NCBI RefSeq assembly: GCF_000720725.1
Contig: NZ_JOCQ01000004.1
Location: forward strand, 109,472 to 173,471
Direction of reading: 5' to 3'
Length of the DNA stretch: 64,000 nt
From: Streptomyces rimosus subsp. rimosus
GTDB lineage: Bacteria; Actinomycetota; Actinomycetes; Streptomycetales; Streptomycetaceae
The notes under the pieces were generated by a model. That model did not search any database and had not been told where the DNA came from. It saw nothing but the letters and a program-made list of their open reading frames with translations. The position numbers and the translations under genes are program-made. This document shows positions 30,954 to 39,690 of the stretch, piece by piece (the stretch's first letter is position 1; every line of letters starts with the position of its first letter).

Positions 30954-31841
30954 ATGGACTTCCTTCGCCCCGGCAGCTGGGAGGAGGCGCTCGCCGCCAA
31001 GGCCGAGCACCCCACGGCTGTGCCGATCGCGGGCGGCACCGATGTCATGGTCGAGATCAACTTCGACCACCGCCGCCCGGAGTACCTGCTCGACCTGAAC
31101 CGCGTCGACGACCTGCGGGAGTGGGAGGTGGGCGAGGAGACCGTACGGCTCGGCGCGTCCGTGCCGTACACGCAGATCATGGAGAACCTGCGCGCCGAGC
31201 TGCCCGGACTGGCGCTCGCCTCGCACACCGTCGCCTCCCCGCAGATACGCAACCGCGGCGGCGTCGGCGGCAACCTGGGCACCGCCTCCCCGGCCGGCGA
31301 CGCGCATCCGGCGCTGCTCGCCTCCGGCGGCGAGGTCGAGGCCGAGTCGGTACGCGGCCGCCGCATGATCCCGATCGACGCGTTCTACCTGGGCGTCAAG
31401 CGCAACGCCCTGGAGCCGGACGAGCTGATTCGCGCCGTGCACCTGCCCAAGGCCGACGGGCCGCAGCAGTTCTCCAAGGTCGGCACGCGCAACGCGATGG
31501 TCATCGCGGTGTGCGCCTTCGGCCTCGCGCTGCACCCGCGCACCCGCACGGTACGGACCGGCATCGGCTCGGCCGCGCCCACGCCCGTACGCGCCAAGGC
31601 CGCCGAGGAGTTCCTGACGGCGGCCCTGGAGGAGGGCGGTTTCTGGGAGTCGGGGCGGCCGATCCCGCCGTCCGTGGCCAAGCAGTTCGCCGAGCTGGCC
31701 ACCGGCGCCTGCAACCCGATCGACGACGTGCGCGGCAGCGCGAAGTACCGCCGGCACGCCGTGGGGATCATGGCGCGCCGCACCCTCGGCTGGACCTGGG
31801 AGTCCTACCGCGGCAACGAGAGGAGTGACCGGTGCGCGTGA
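30954..31841 (+). CDS. Xanthine dehydrogenase, FAD-binding subunit
   Basis: 295 aa. FAD domain of the molybdenum hydroxylase family: PIAGGTDVMVE (residues 24-34), the flavin-binding ASPQIRNRGGVGGNLGTASP stretch (about 95-114), and the C-terminal CO_deh_flav_C domain. It passes electrons from the Fe-S subunit to the oxidant. First gene of the xdh operon; overlaps the next by 10 bp. Confidence 0.93.
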   Translation: MDFLRPGSWEEALAAKAEHPTAVPIAGGTDVMVEINFDHRRPEYLLDLNRVDDLREWEVGEETVRLGASVPYTQIMENLRAELPGLALASHTVASPQIRNRGGVGGNLGTASPAGDAHPALLASGGEVEAESVRGRRMIPIDAFYLGVKRNALEPDELIRAVHLPKADGPQQFSKVGTRNAMVIAVCAFGLALHPRTRTVRTGIGSAAPTPVRAKAAEEFLTAALEEGGFWESGRPIPPSVAKQFAELATGACNPIDDVRGSAKYRRHAVGIMARRTLGWTWESYRGNERSDRCA

Positions 31842-32434
31842 AGTTCACCGTCAACGGCCGCGAGCAGCAGGCCGACGACGTCTGGGAGGGCGAGAGCCTG
31901 CTGTACGTGCTGCGCGAGCGGATGGGCCTGCCGGGTTCGAAGAACGCCTGTGAGCAGGGCGAATGCGGCTCCTGCACGGTCCGTCTGGACGGCGTGCCGG
32001 TGTGCTCGTGCCTGGTCGCGGCCGGTCAGGTCGAAGGCCGGGAGGTCGTGACCGTCGAAGGCCTGGCGGACTACGCCGAGCAGCGCGCGCAGCACGGCGG
32101 CTGCGCCACCGGTGCATGCGGCTCTGCCGGTACGAGCGTGGACGCGGCCCAGCGCTGGCAGGCCAAGCCGGCCGGCGCCGACGGGCAGGTCAGGCTGTCG
32201 CCCGTCCAGCAGGCGTTCATCGACGCGGGCGCCGTCCAGTGCGGCTTCTGCACGCCCGGCCTGCTGGTCGCCGCCGACGAACTGCTGGAGCGCAACGCCC
32301 AGCCGTCCGACGCGGACATCCGCGAGGCGCTGTCCGGCAACCTGTGCCGCTGCACGGGCTACGAGAAGATCCTCGACGCGGTACGGCTCGCCGCCGCCCG
32401 CGGCGACGCGCAGACCACCGGAACGGGGGCCTGA
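31832..32434 (+). CDS. Xanthine dehydrogenase, 2Fe-2S subunit
   Basis: 200 aa, GTG start inside the previous gene. Plant-type cluster NACEQGECGSCTVRLDG ... CSC, then the second cluster AVQCGFCTPG and LCRCTGYEKI. Compared with ordinary small subunits there is an extra stretch of about 35 residues between the two domains (starting HGGCATGACGSAG) that adds two more cysteines. The usual length is about 160 aa. Confidence 0.93.
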   Translation: MRVKFTVNGREQQADDVWEGESLLYVLRERMGLPGSKNACEQGECGSCTVRLDGVPVCSCLVAAGQVEGREVVTVEGLADYAEQRAQHGGCATGACGSAGTSVDAAQRWQAKPAGADGQVRLSPVQQAFIDAGAVQCGFCTPGLLVAADELLERNAQPSDADIREALSGNLCRCTGYEKILDAVRLAAARGDAQTTGTGA

Positions 32435-32436
32435 CC

Positions 32437-34821
32437 ATGAGCGGAGTCACCCGCACACCCACCCACCTGACCCAGGGCGGCGCCACCGACGCGGGCATCG
32501 GCGCCTCCACGCTGCGCCCGGACGGCACCCTCAAGGTGACCGGCGAGTTCGCGTACTCCTCGGACCTGTGGCACGAGGACATGCTGTGGGGCTTCACGCT
32601 GCGCTCCACCGTCGCGCACGCCGAGATCGTCTCCATCGACACCTCCGAGGCGCTCGCCCAGTCCGGTGTCTACGCGGTTCTCACCTATGACGACCTGCCC
32701 ACCGAGGTGAAGAACTACGGCCTGGAGATCCAGGACACGCCCGTCCTGGCGCACGGCAAGGTCCGCCACCACGGCGAGCCGGTCGCGCTGGTCGCCGCCG
32801 ACCACCCGGAGACCGCCCGCCGCGCCGCCGCCAAGATCAAGGTCGAGTACGCCGAGCTGCCGGTGGTCACCGACGAGGCGTCCGCGCTGGCCGAGGGCGC
32901 CCCGCTGGTCCACGAGAACCGCGACGATCACCACATCAGCCACGTACCGCACCCGAACATCGTGCACCGCCAGCCGATCGTGCGCGGCGACGCGGAGGCG
33001 GCGGCCCGCCGCGCCGACGTGATCGTCACCGGCGAGTACGTCTTCGGCATGCAGGACCAGGCGTTCCTCGGCCCGGAATCCGGCCTCGCGGTGCCCGCCG
33101 AGGACGGCGGCGTCGACCTGTACGTGGCCACCCAGTGGCTGCACTCCGACCTGCGCCAGATAGCCCCGGTCCTGGGCCTGCCCGAGGACAAGGTCCGGAT
33201 GACGCTCTCCGGCGTCGGCGGCGCGTTCGGCGGGCGCGAGGACCTGTCGATGCAGATCCACGGCTGTCTGCTGGCGCTGCGCACCGGCAAGCCCGTCAAG
33301 ATCGTCTACAACCGGTTCGAGTCGTTCTTCGGCCACGTCCACCGGCACCCCGCCAAGCTCTGGTACGAGCACGGCGCCACCAAGGACGGCAAGCTGACCC
33401 ACCTGAAGTGCCGGATCGTGCTGGACGGCGGTGCCTACGCGTCCGCCTCCCCGGCCGTCGTCGGCAACGCCTCCTCCCTGTCCGTCGGTCCGTACGTGGT
33501 CGAGGACGTGGACATCGAGGCCATCGCCCTCTACTCGAACAACCCGCCCTGCGGCGCCATGCGCGGCTTCGGCGCGGTCCAGGCGTGCTTCGCGTACGAG
33601 GCGCAGATGGACAAGCTCGCCGCGAAGCTGGGCATGGACCCGGTGGAATTCCGGCAGCTGAACGCCATGGAGCAGGGCACCCTGCTGCCGACGGGCCAGG
33701 TCGTGGACTCCCCGGCGCCGGTCGCCGAGCTGCTGCGCCGCGTCAAGGCGATGCCGCTGCCGCCGGAGAATCAGTGGGAGACCACCGAGGGCGCCGACGT
33801 CCGCGCGCTGCCCGGCGGGCTGTCCAACACCACCCACGGCGAGGACGTCGTCCGCGGCATCGGCTACGCGGTCGGCATCAAGAACGTCGGCTTCTCCGAG
33901 GGCTTCGACGACTACTCGACCGCCCGCGTGCGCATGGAGGTCGTCGGCGGGGTGCCGGTGGCGACCGTGCACACGGCCATGGCGGAGGTCGGCCAGGGCG
34001 GCGTCACCGTCCACGCGCAGATCGCCCGTACGGAACTGGGCGTCGAGCAGGTCACCATCCATCCGGCGGACACCCGGGTCGGCTCGGCCGGCTCCACCTC
34101 CGCCTCCCGGCAGACCTATGTCACCGGCGGCGCGGTGAAGAACACCTGCGAGCACGTGCGCGAACAGGTCCTGGAGCTGGGGCGGCGCAAGTTCGGCACG
34201 TACCACCCGGCGTGGGCCACCGCCGAACTCCTGCTGGAGGGCGGCAAGGTCGTCACCGACGGCGGCGAGGTGCTCGCCGACGTGGCGGACGTCCTGGAGG
34301 ACGAGGCCATCGACCTCGAACTCGAATGGCGGCACCGCCCCACCGAGCCGTTCGACCTGCGCACCGGCCAGGGCAACGGCCACGTCCAGTACTCCTTCGC
34401 GGCGCACCGCGCGGTCGTCGAGGTGGACACCGCGCTCGGCCTGGTCAAGGTCGTCGAGCTGGCCTGCGCCCAGGACGTCGGCAAGGCCCTGAACCCGCTG
34501 TCCGTCGTCGGGCAGATCCAGGGCGGTACGACGCAGGGCCTCGGCGTCGCGGTGATGGAAGAGATCATCGTGGACCCGAAGACCGCGAAGGTGCGCAACC
34601 CCTCCTTCACGGACTACCTGATCCCCACCATTCTCGACACGCCGACCATCCCGGTCGACGTGCTCGAACTCGCCGACGAGCACGCCCCGTACGGGCTGCG
34701 CGGCATCGGCGAGGCCCCCACCCTGTCGTCCACCCCGGCCGTCCTCGCGGCGATCCGGAACGCGACCGGGCTGGAACTGAACCGGACCCCGGTCCGGCCG
34801 GAGCACCTCACCGGCACATAG
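32437..34821 (+). CDS. Xanthine dehydrogenase, molybdenum-binding subunit
   Basis: 794 aa. Catalytic subunit that hydroxylates hypoxanthine/xanthine to urate. Landmarks: GGAFGGRED (Moco loop), PCGAMRGFGAVQ, GSAGSTSASRQTYVTGGAV (pterin binding), and RGIGEAPTLSSTPAVLAAIR with the catalytic Glu of the GxGE motif. ATG 2 bp after the Fe-S subunit stop. Full length for the family. Confidence 0.94.
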   Translation: MSGVTRTPTHLTQGGATDAGIGASTLRPDGTLKVTGEFAYSSDLWHEDMLWGFTLRSTVAHAEIVSIDTSEALAQSGVYAVLTYDDLPTEVKNYGLEIQDTPVLAHGKVRHHGEPVALVAADHPETARRAAAKIKVEYAELPVVTDEASALAEGAPLVHENRDDHHISHVPHPNIVHRQPIVRGDAEAAARRADVIVTGEYVFGMQDQAFLGPESGLAVPAEDGGVDLYVATQWLHSDLRQIAPVLGLPEDKVRMTLSGVGGAFGGREDLSMQIHGCLLALRTGKPVKIVYNRFESFFGHVHRHPAKLWYEHGATKDGKLTHLKCRIVLDGGAYASASPAVVGNASSLSVGPYVVEDVDIEAIALYSNNPPCGAMRGFGAVQACFAYEAQMDKLAAKLGMDPVEFRQLNAMEQGTLLPTGQVVDSPAPVAELLRRVKAMPLPPENQWETTEGADVRALPGGLSNTTHGEDVVRGIGYAVGIKNVGFSEGFDDYSTARVRMEVVGGVPVATVHTAMAEVGQGGVTVHAQIARTELGVEQVTIHPADTRVGSAGSTSASRQTYVTGGAVKNTCEHVREQVLELGRRKFGTYHPAWATAELLLEGGKVVTDGGEVLADVADVLEDEAIDLELEWRHRPTEPFDLRTGQGNGHVQYSFAAHRAVVEVDTALGLVKVVELACAQDVGKALNPLSVVGQIQGGTTQGLGVAVMEEIIVDPKTAKVRNPSFTDYLIPTILDTPTIPVDVLELADEHAPYGLRGIGEAPTLSSTPAVLAAIRNATGLELNRTPVRPEHLTGT

Positions 34822-34989
34822 CCGCGCGGGTGGGGCAGCCGTACGCGGTGCCGGTCACCGCCGTACGGCCGCCCCGCCGCAGGCACCTGGGCCGTCCCCC
34901 GGGTCGTGCAGCCGATGTTCCATCCCAAATCTCGCGCCGCGGTGCGTGCGTGACGCGAGGGCCCCTTTGAACCTTGGGAGTAAGGCACC

Positions 34990-36447
34990 ATGACCCAGCA
35001 GTTCCTGGAGCCGAAGACCACGGCGGACGACGCGGGCGCGGGCTCGCGCCAGCCCGCCGGCCGGTCCTGGCTCGACCGGTACTTCCACATCTCCGACAGA
35101 GGATCGACGGTCGCGCGCGAGGTGCGCGGCGGCATCACCACCTTCATGGCGATGTGCTACATCCTCCTGCTCAACCCCCTCATCCTGGCCACACCGGACG
35201 CCGAGAAGCACACCCTGGCGAGCGCCGGGGTGGTGACGGCCACGGCGCTCGGCGCCGCGGTCTGCACGCTGCTCATGGGGTTCGTCGGCAAGGTGCCGCT
35301 GGCCCTGGCCGCCGGACTGAACGTTTCGGCGGCCCTGACCTCGCAGGTCGTCCCGTACATGACCTGGCCGCAGGCGATGGGCATGTGCGTGCTGTACGGC
35401 GTGGTGATCATGCTCCTGGTGGTCACCGGGCTGCGCGAGATGATCATGAACGCCATCCCGCTGGCCCTCAAGCACGCCATCACCATGGGCATCGGCATGT
35501 TCGTCGCGCTGCTCGGCCTGGTGAAGGCGGGCTTCGTCGGCAAGGGCGCCGGCGGCCCCGTCCAGCTCGGCCTGACCGGCGAACTGTCCGGCTGGCCGGT
35601 CCTCTTCTTCGCCGTCACCCTGGTGCTGATCTTCATGCTCCAGGCCCGCAACGTGCCCGGCGCCATCCTCATCGGCATCGTCGTCGGCACCCTCCTGTCC
35701 GTGCTCGCCACCAGCATCGGAGGCCTCACCGACAAGGACTGGGGCGGCACCTCGCCGAAGCTGCACGGCAGCGCCGTCGCCGCCCCCGACTTCGGGCTCT
35801 TCGGACACGTCGAGTTCGGCGGCTGGGGGCAGATCGGGGCCCTGACCGTCGGCATGATCGTCTTCACGCTGGTGCTGGCCGGGTTCTTCGACGCGATGGC
35901 GACCATCATCGGCGTCGGTACGGAGGCGAAGCTCGCCGACGACAAGGGGCGGATGCCCGGCCTGTCCAAGGCGCTGTTCATCGACGGGGCGGGCGGCGCG
36001 ATCGGCGGGGTGGCCGGCGCGTCCGGCCAGACCGTGTTCATCGAGTCGGCCAGCGGCGTCGGCGAAGGCGCCCGCACCGGCCTGTCCTCGGTCGTCACCG
36101 GTCTGTTCTTCGCCGCCTGCCTGTTCTTCACCCCGCTCACCCAGCTCGTGCCCGCCCAGGTCGCCGCGGCCGCCCTCGTCGTCATCGGCTCGATGATGAT
36201 GAGTGCCGCCAAGCACGTGGACTGGAGCGACCGATCGGTGTCCGTCCCGGTGTTCCTCACCGTGGCGCTGATGCCCTTCACGTACAACATCACCGCGGGC
36301 GTCGGCGCGGGCGTCATCGCCTATACCGCCATCAAGACCGCGCAGGGCAAGTGGCGGGAGGTCGGCGCCTTCATGTGGGTACTCGCTCTGATCTTCCTCG
36401 GCTACTTCTCGCTGCACCCCATCGAGAACTGGCTGGGCGTCAAGTAA
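34990..36447 (+). CDS. NCS2/AzgA-type purine permease
   Basis: 485 aa. Integral membrane nucleobase importer with about 12-14 spans; family marks TTFMAMCYILLLNPLIL (N-terminal), AAGLNVSAAL (replacing the usual AGMGLNAYF-type motif) and GASGQTVFIESASGVGEGAR. AzgA/PbuG members carry guanine, hypoxanthine or adenine by proton symport. Position within the xdh locus supports a purine substrate. ATG follows gggagtaaggcacc. Confidence 0.9.
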   Translation: MTQQFLEPKTTADDAGAGSRQPAGRSWLDRYFHISDRGSTVAREVRGGITTFMAMCYILLLNPLILATPDAEKHTLASAGVVTATALGAAVCTLLMGFVGKVPLALAAGLNVSAALTSQVVPYMTWPQAMGMCVLYGVVIMLLVVTGLREMIMNAIPLALKHAITMGIGMFVALLGLVKAGFVGKGAGGPVQLGLTGELSGWPVLFFAVTLVLIFMLQARNVPGAILIGIVVGTLLSVLATSIGGLTDKDWGGTSPKLHGSAVAAPDFGLFGHVEFGGWGQIGALTVGMIVFTLVLAGFFDAMATIIGVGTEAKLADDKGRMPGLSKALFIDGAGGAIGGVAGASGQTVFIESASGVGEGARTGLSSVVTGLFFAACLFFTPLTQLVPAQVAAAALVVIGSMMMSAAKHVDWSDRSVSVPVFLTVALMPFTYNITAGVGAGVIAYTAIKTAQGKWREVGAFMWVLALIFLGYFSLHPIENWLGVK

Positions 36448-36481
36448 CGCCCGCCCTCGCATTCACCGTAAGGAGACCGAC

Positions 36482-37669
36482 ATGCTGGACATCGCCGACG
36501 AGCTGCACCGGTGGGCCCGGCAGGGACGCCCCTTCGCGGTGGCCACGGTCGTGGCCACCAGCGGCAGCGCGCCCCGCCAACCGGGCGCCGCACTGGCCGT
36601 CGACAGCGACGGCACGGCGGTCGGGTCGGTCTCCGGCGGCTGCGTGGAGGGCGCGGTCTACGAGCTGTGCCAGGAGGCGCTGCGCACCGGCGAAACGGTT
36701 CTGGAGCGCTTCGGCTACAGCGACGAGGACGCCTTCGCGGTCGGCCTGACCTGCGGAGGCGTCATCGACATCCTGGTCACTCCGGTACGCCCGTACGGTA
36801 CGGACGGGCCGGACGACGACCCCCGCGCGCCCGACGTCGCCGCGACCGTCACCACCGCCCTGGCCGCCGCGGCGTCGGGGGAAGCCGCGGCGGTGGCCCG
36901 GGTCGTCCGCGGCCCCGCGCGCCTCCTGGGCCACGCCCTGCTCGTACGCCCCGACGGCAGCGTCACCGGCACCCTCGGCGGCCACCCGGAACTGGACCGC
37001 ACCGCCGCCGAGGAATCCCGCGCCCTCCTGGACGCGGGCCGCACCGCCACCGTGGAGATCGGCGCCGACGGCTCCCGCTGCGGCGAGCCCGTCCTCGTCC
37101 TCGTCGAATCCTCCGTCCCCGCCCCCCGCATGATCGTCTTCGGTGCCATCGACTTCGCCGCCGCCCTGGTACGCGCCGGAAAGTTCCTCGACCACCACGT
37201 CACCGTCTGCGACGCCCGCCCCGTCTTCGCCACCCGCGCCCGCTTCCCCGACGCGGACGAGATCGTCGTCGACTGGCCGCACCGCTACCTCGAAACCCAG
37301 GACCTCGACGCCCGCACGGTGCTGTGCGTCCTGACCCACGACGCCAAGTTCGACATCCCCCTCCTGGAACGCGCCCTGCGCCTCCCCGTCGCCTACGTCG
37401 GCGCCATGGGCTCCCGCCGCACCCACCTGGACCGCCTGGACCGCCTCCGCGCCGCGGGCCTGACCGAACACGAACTCACCCGCCTGCGCTCACCGATCGG
37501 CCTCGACCTCGGCGCCCGCACCCCCGAGGAAACGGCCCTCTCCATCGCCGCCGAAATCATCGCCGCCCGCCGCGGCGGCACGGGGACGCCGCTGACGGGT
37601 GCGCACACGCCCATCCACCACGACGCGCCCGCGGCGCTGGAGCGGGTCGGGACGGTTTCGGTGGCGTGA
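36482..37669 (+). CDS. xdhC: XdhC/CoxI-family molybdenum-cofactor insertion factor
   Basis: 395 aa. N-terminal XdhC_CoxI domain (VATVVATSGSAPRQPGAALA, GGCVEGAVYELC, LTCGGVIDILV) and C-terminal Rossmann XdhC_C domain (MIVFGAIDFAAALVRAGKFL, HDAKFDIPLLERAL, GAMGSRRTHLDRL). XdhC sulfurates and inserts Moco into xanthine dehydrogenase. Separated from the permease by 34 bp with an aaggag site. Its last 180 bp are overlapped by the antisense MFS frame. Confidence 0.93.
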   Translation: MLDIADELHRWARQGRPFAVATVVATSGSAPRQPGAALAVDSDGTAVGSVSGGCVEGAVYELCQEALRTGETVLERFGYSDEDAFAVGLTCGGVIDILVTPVRPYGTDGPDDDPRAPDVAATVTTALAAAASGEAAAVARVVRGPARLLGHALLVRPDGSVTGTLGGHPELDRTAAEESRALLDAGRTATVEIGADGSRCGEPVLVLVESSVPAPRMIVFGAIDFAAALVRAGKFLDHHVTVCDARPVFATRARFPDADEIVVDWPHRYLETQDLDARTVLCVLTHDAKFDIPLLERALRLPVAYVGAMGSRRTHLDRLDRLRAAGLTEHELTRLRSPIGLDLGARTPEETALSIAAEIIAARRGGTGTPLTGAHTPIHHDAPAALERVGTVSVA

Positions 37670-39106
37670 GGGGACGCGCTCCCGCGGGCTGATGAATACG
37701 GCCAGTACGGCGGACAGCAGGGGCACCAGGAGCGCGGTCCGGTAGGCGGTGAGTGGGTCGGTGCTGCCCAGGGTCATGGCGGCTGTGGTAGCCGACAGGC
37801 CGAGGGCCGCGCCGAACTGGTAGGACGTGTTGAGGAGGCCGCCGGCCAGGCCCTGTTCGTGGTGGTCGATGCCTTCTGTGGCGACGATGGTGAGGGGCCC
37901 GTAGACCAGCGCGAAGGCCGTGCCCACCAGCAGGATGCTGGGGAACATCGCCGCGTACGTGCGGTCCGTGCCGAGCGGCAGGAACGCGGCGTAGGCGACG
38001 ACCGCCAGCAGCAGGCCGCCGAGGATCACCCGCGCGTTGCCGAAACGCCGGACGAGCCGGGGCGTCAGGACGGGCGCGAGCACCGCGTCGGCGCCCATCG
38101 CCAGCATCGCGAAGCTCGTCTCCAGCGTGGACCAGCCGCGCACCTCGCGCAGATAGAGCACCACGATGAACTGGAACCCGAAGAACCCGCCGGTGAACAG
38201 CAGTCCGGTGAGGTTGGCGCGGATCAGCGAGTGCGTACGGAAGATGCCGGGCCGCACCAGCGGGGCGGGGGAGCGCCGTTCGATCCGTACGAACGCGAGC
38301 AGCAGGACGAGGGAAGCGGCGAGGGCGGCGAGAGTCTGCACCGGCGGGGCGTGGGTGGCGCGCTCGACGGCCAGGACGAACAGGAGGATCGCGCCGGTCA
38401 CGGTGAGCGCGCCGGGCAGGTCCAGGTGCGCACGGGGCCGGCGGAAAGCCCCTGGCCGTGCCCCGGCCGGTCCCGCCGGGCCGGTCCTCGCCGTACGGGC
38501 TCCCTCCGTACGCGGGATCAGCGGCAGTCCCGCGGCGAGGATCAGGGCCGCCGTCACGACGGGGGCGAAGAACACCCACCGCCAGTCGGCCGCCGCCAGC
38601 AGGCCGCCGACGACCAGGCCGACCGAGAAGCCGCCGCCCCCGGTGCCCGAGTAGACCAGCAGCGCCTTGCTGCGGGACGGCCCGGCGGGGAAGCCGGTGG
38701 TGATGATCGACAGCCCGGCGGGCGTCATGAACGCGGCGCACGCGCCCGTCACGAACCGGGCGAGGACCAGCGTCCAGCCGTCGCCCGCGAGACCGCCCAG
38801 GCCGGAGAAGGCGAGGAAGACGGCGAGCGGCAGCAGGAACATCCGCCGCCGCCCGAACAGGTCCGCGGCGCGCCCGCCGAGCAGCATGAAGCCGCCGTAG
38901 CCGAGCACGTACGCGCTCATCACCCACTGCAACTCGCCGGTGGTCAGGCCGAGATCGGCGCGGATCGACGGCAGGGCCACGTTCAGCATGGCGATGTCGG
39001 CCCCCTCCAGGAAGACCGCGCCGCACAGGACGAGCAGCATCCCCCTGGTGCGGCCGCTCATGCGCGCGCCGTCCGCGGGTGGCCGGGCCGGGCTGGTGGG
39101 CGTCAT
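37490..39106 (-). CDS. MFS drug exporter (DHA2/EmrB-like)
   Basis: 538 aa as an open frame. The N-terminal part (GAVFLEGADIAMLNVALPSI, LGYGGFMLLGGRAADLFGRR) and about 12-14 spans mark a proton-driven multidrug exporter. The last span ends at VPLLSAVLAVFISPRERV; the following 60 residues are Arg/Pro-rich and lie antisense to the xdhC 3' end, so they are probably an untrimmed tail from a missing stop. Divergent from an HxlR regulator with a shared operator. Confidence 0.88.
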   Translation of the reverse strand: MTPTSPARPPADGARMSGRTRGMLLVLCGAVFLEGADIAMLNVALPSIRADLGLTTGELQWVMSAYVLGYGGFMLLGGRAADLFGRRRMFLLPLAVFLAFSGLGGLAGDGWTLVLARFVTGACAAFMTPAGLSIITTGFPAGPSRSKALLVYSGTGGGGFSVGLVVGGLLAAADWRWVFFAPVVTAALILAAGLPLIPRTEGARTARTGPAGPAGARPGAFRRPRAHLDLPGALTVTGAILLFVLAVERATHAPPVQTLAALAASLVLLLAFVRIERRSPAPLVRPGIFRTHSLIRANLTGLLFTGGFFGFQFIVVLYLREVRGWSTLETSFAMLAMGADAVLAPVLTPRLVRRFGNARVILGGLLLAVVAYAAFLPLGTDRTYAAMFPSILLVGTAFALVYGPLTIVATEGIDHHEQGLAGGLLNTSYQFGAALGLSATTAAMTLGSTDPLTAYRTALLVPLLSAVLAVFISPRERVPSRHRNRPDPLQRRGRVVVDGRVRTRQRRPRAAAAGGDDFGGDGEGRFLGGAGAEVEADR

Positions 39107-39126
39107 GGCTCGGTTCCTCCTGTGCT

Positions 39127-39151
39127 GGTCGGTTACCTCTTGTTACCGACC
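39127..39151. promoter_or_regulatory. Operator between MFS exporter and HxlR regulator
   Basis: ggtcggttac (39127-39136), 5-bp spacer, gttaccgacc (39142-39151): a dyad with one mismatch. gttacc is also directly repeated with a 10-bp period. It lies 20 bp from one start and 25 bp from the other, the expected place for the HxlR protein to bind. Confidence 0.65.
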
Positions 39152-39176
39152 GCATCTTCCGGCACCGTGTACGGCC

Positions 39177-39680
39177 ATGGAAGAAGGCACTTCGAAGTCA
39201 CCCGGGCACCCCGGAGTAACCCACCCGGCCGAGGCGTGCGGCGACGGCACGCACGCTCCCGGCAACGAGCCCGGCAGCGCGCCCGGCGACGAGTGCGACT
39301 ACGACGCCCGGCAGTGGGACGTACGGGAGGGCTGCGAGGTCCGGCAGATCCTCGACCGGGTCGCCGACAAGTGGTCGCTGCTCGTCATCGCGCTCCTGGA
39401 CCGCCGCACGCTGCGCTTCACCGAACTGCGCCGCGAGGTGGACGGCATCAGCCAGCGGATGCTGACGGTCACCCTGCGCCAGCTCGAACGCGACGGCCTG
39501 GTCCGCCGTACGGTGCACCCCGTCGTGCCGCCCCGGGTGGACTACGAGCTGACGCCGCTGGGCGCGACCCTGCACGACACCATCCAGGCGCTGGTCACCT
39601 GGACCGAGGAGCACCAGAACGAGATCGCCGAGTCGCGCGCCGCATACGACCGCCGCGAGCGGGAGGAGAGTGCGGGGTGA
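39177..39680 (+). CDS. HxlR-family transcriptional regulator
   Basis: 167 aa from ATG 39177. After a disordered 40-residue start: VREGCEVRQILDRVADKWSL and LRFTELRREVDGISQRMLTV form the HxlR winged helix, followed by LRQLERDGLVRRTVHPVVPP and YELTPLGATL. One Cys (C55, in EGCEV) is in the place used for thiol or electrophile sensing in some members. Divergent from the MFS exporter, which it probably represses. Confidence 0.9.
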   Translation: MEEGTSKSPGHPGVTHPAEACGDGTHAPGNEPGSAPGDECDYDARQWDVREGCEVRQILDRVADKWSLLVIALLDRRTLRFTELRREVDGISQRMLTVTLRQLERDGLVRRTVHPVVPPRVDYELTPLGATLHDTIQALVTWTEEHQNEIAESRAAYDRREREESAG

Positions 39681-39690
39681 GGGGCGGACC

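Noticed and set aside
31963..32436. 5' extension of the molybdenum-subunit frame
   Set aside because: Arg-rich shadow of the Fe-S subunit; the true ATG is 32437.
32359..34806. 815-codon - strand frame opposite xanthine dehydrogenase
   Set aside because: Antisense shadow of a high-G+C gene; no domain and biased composition.
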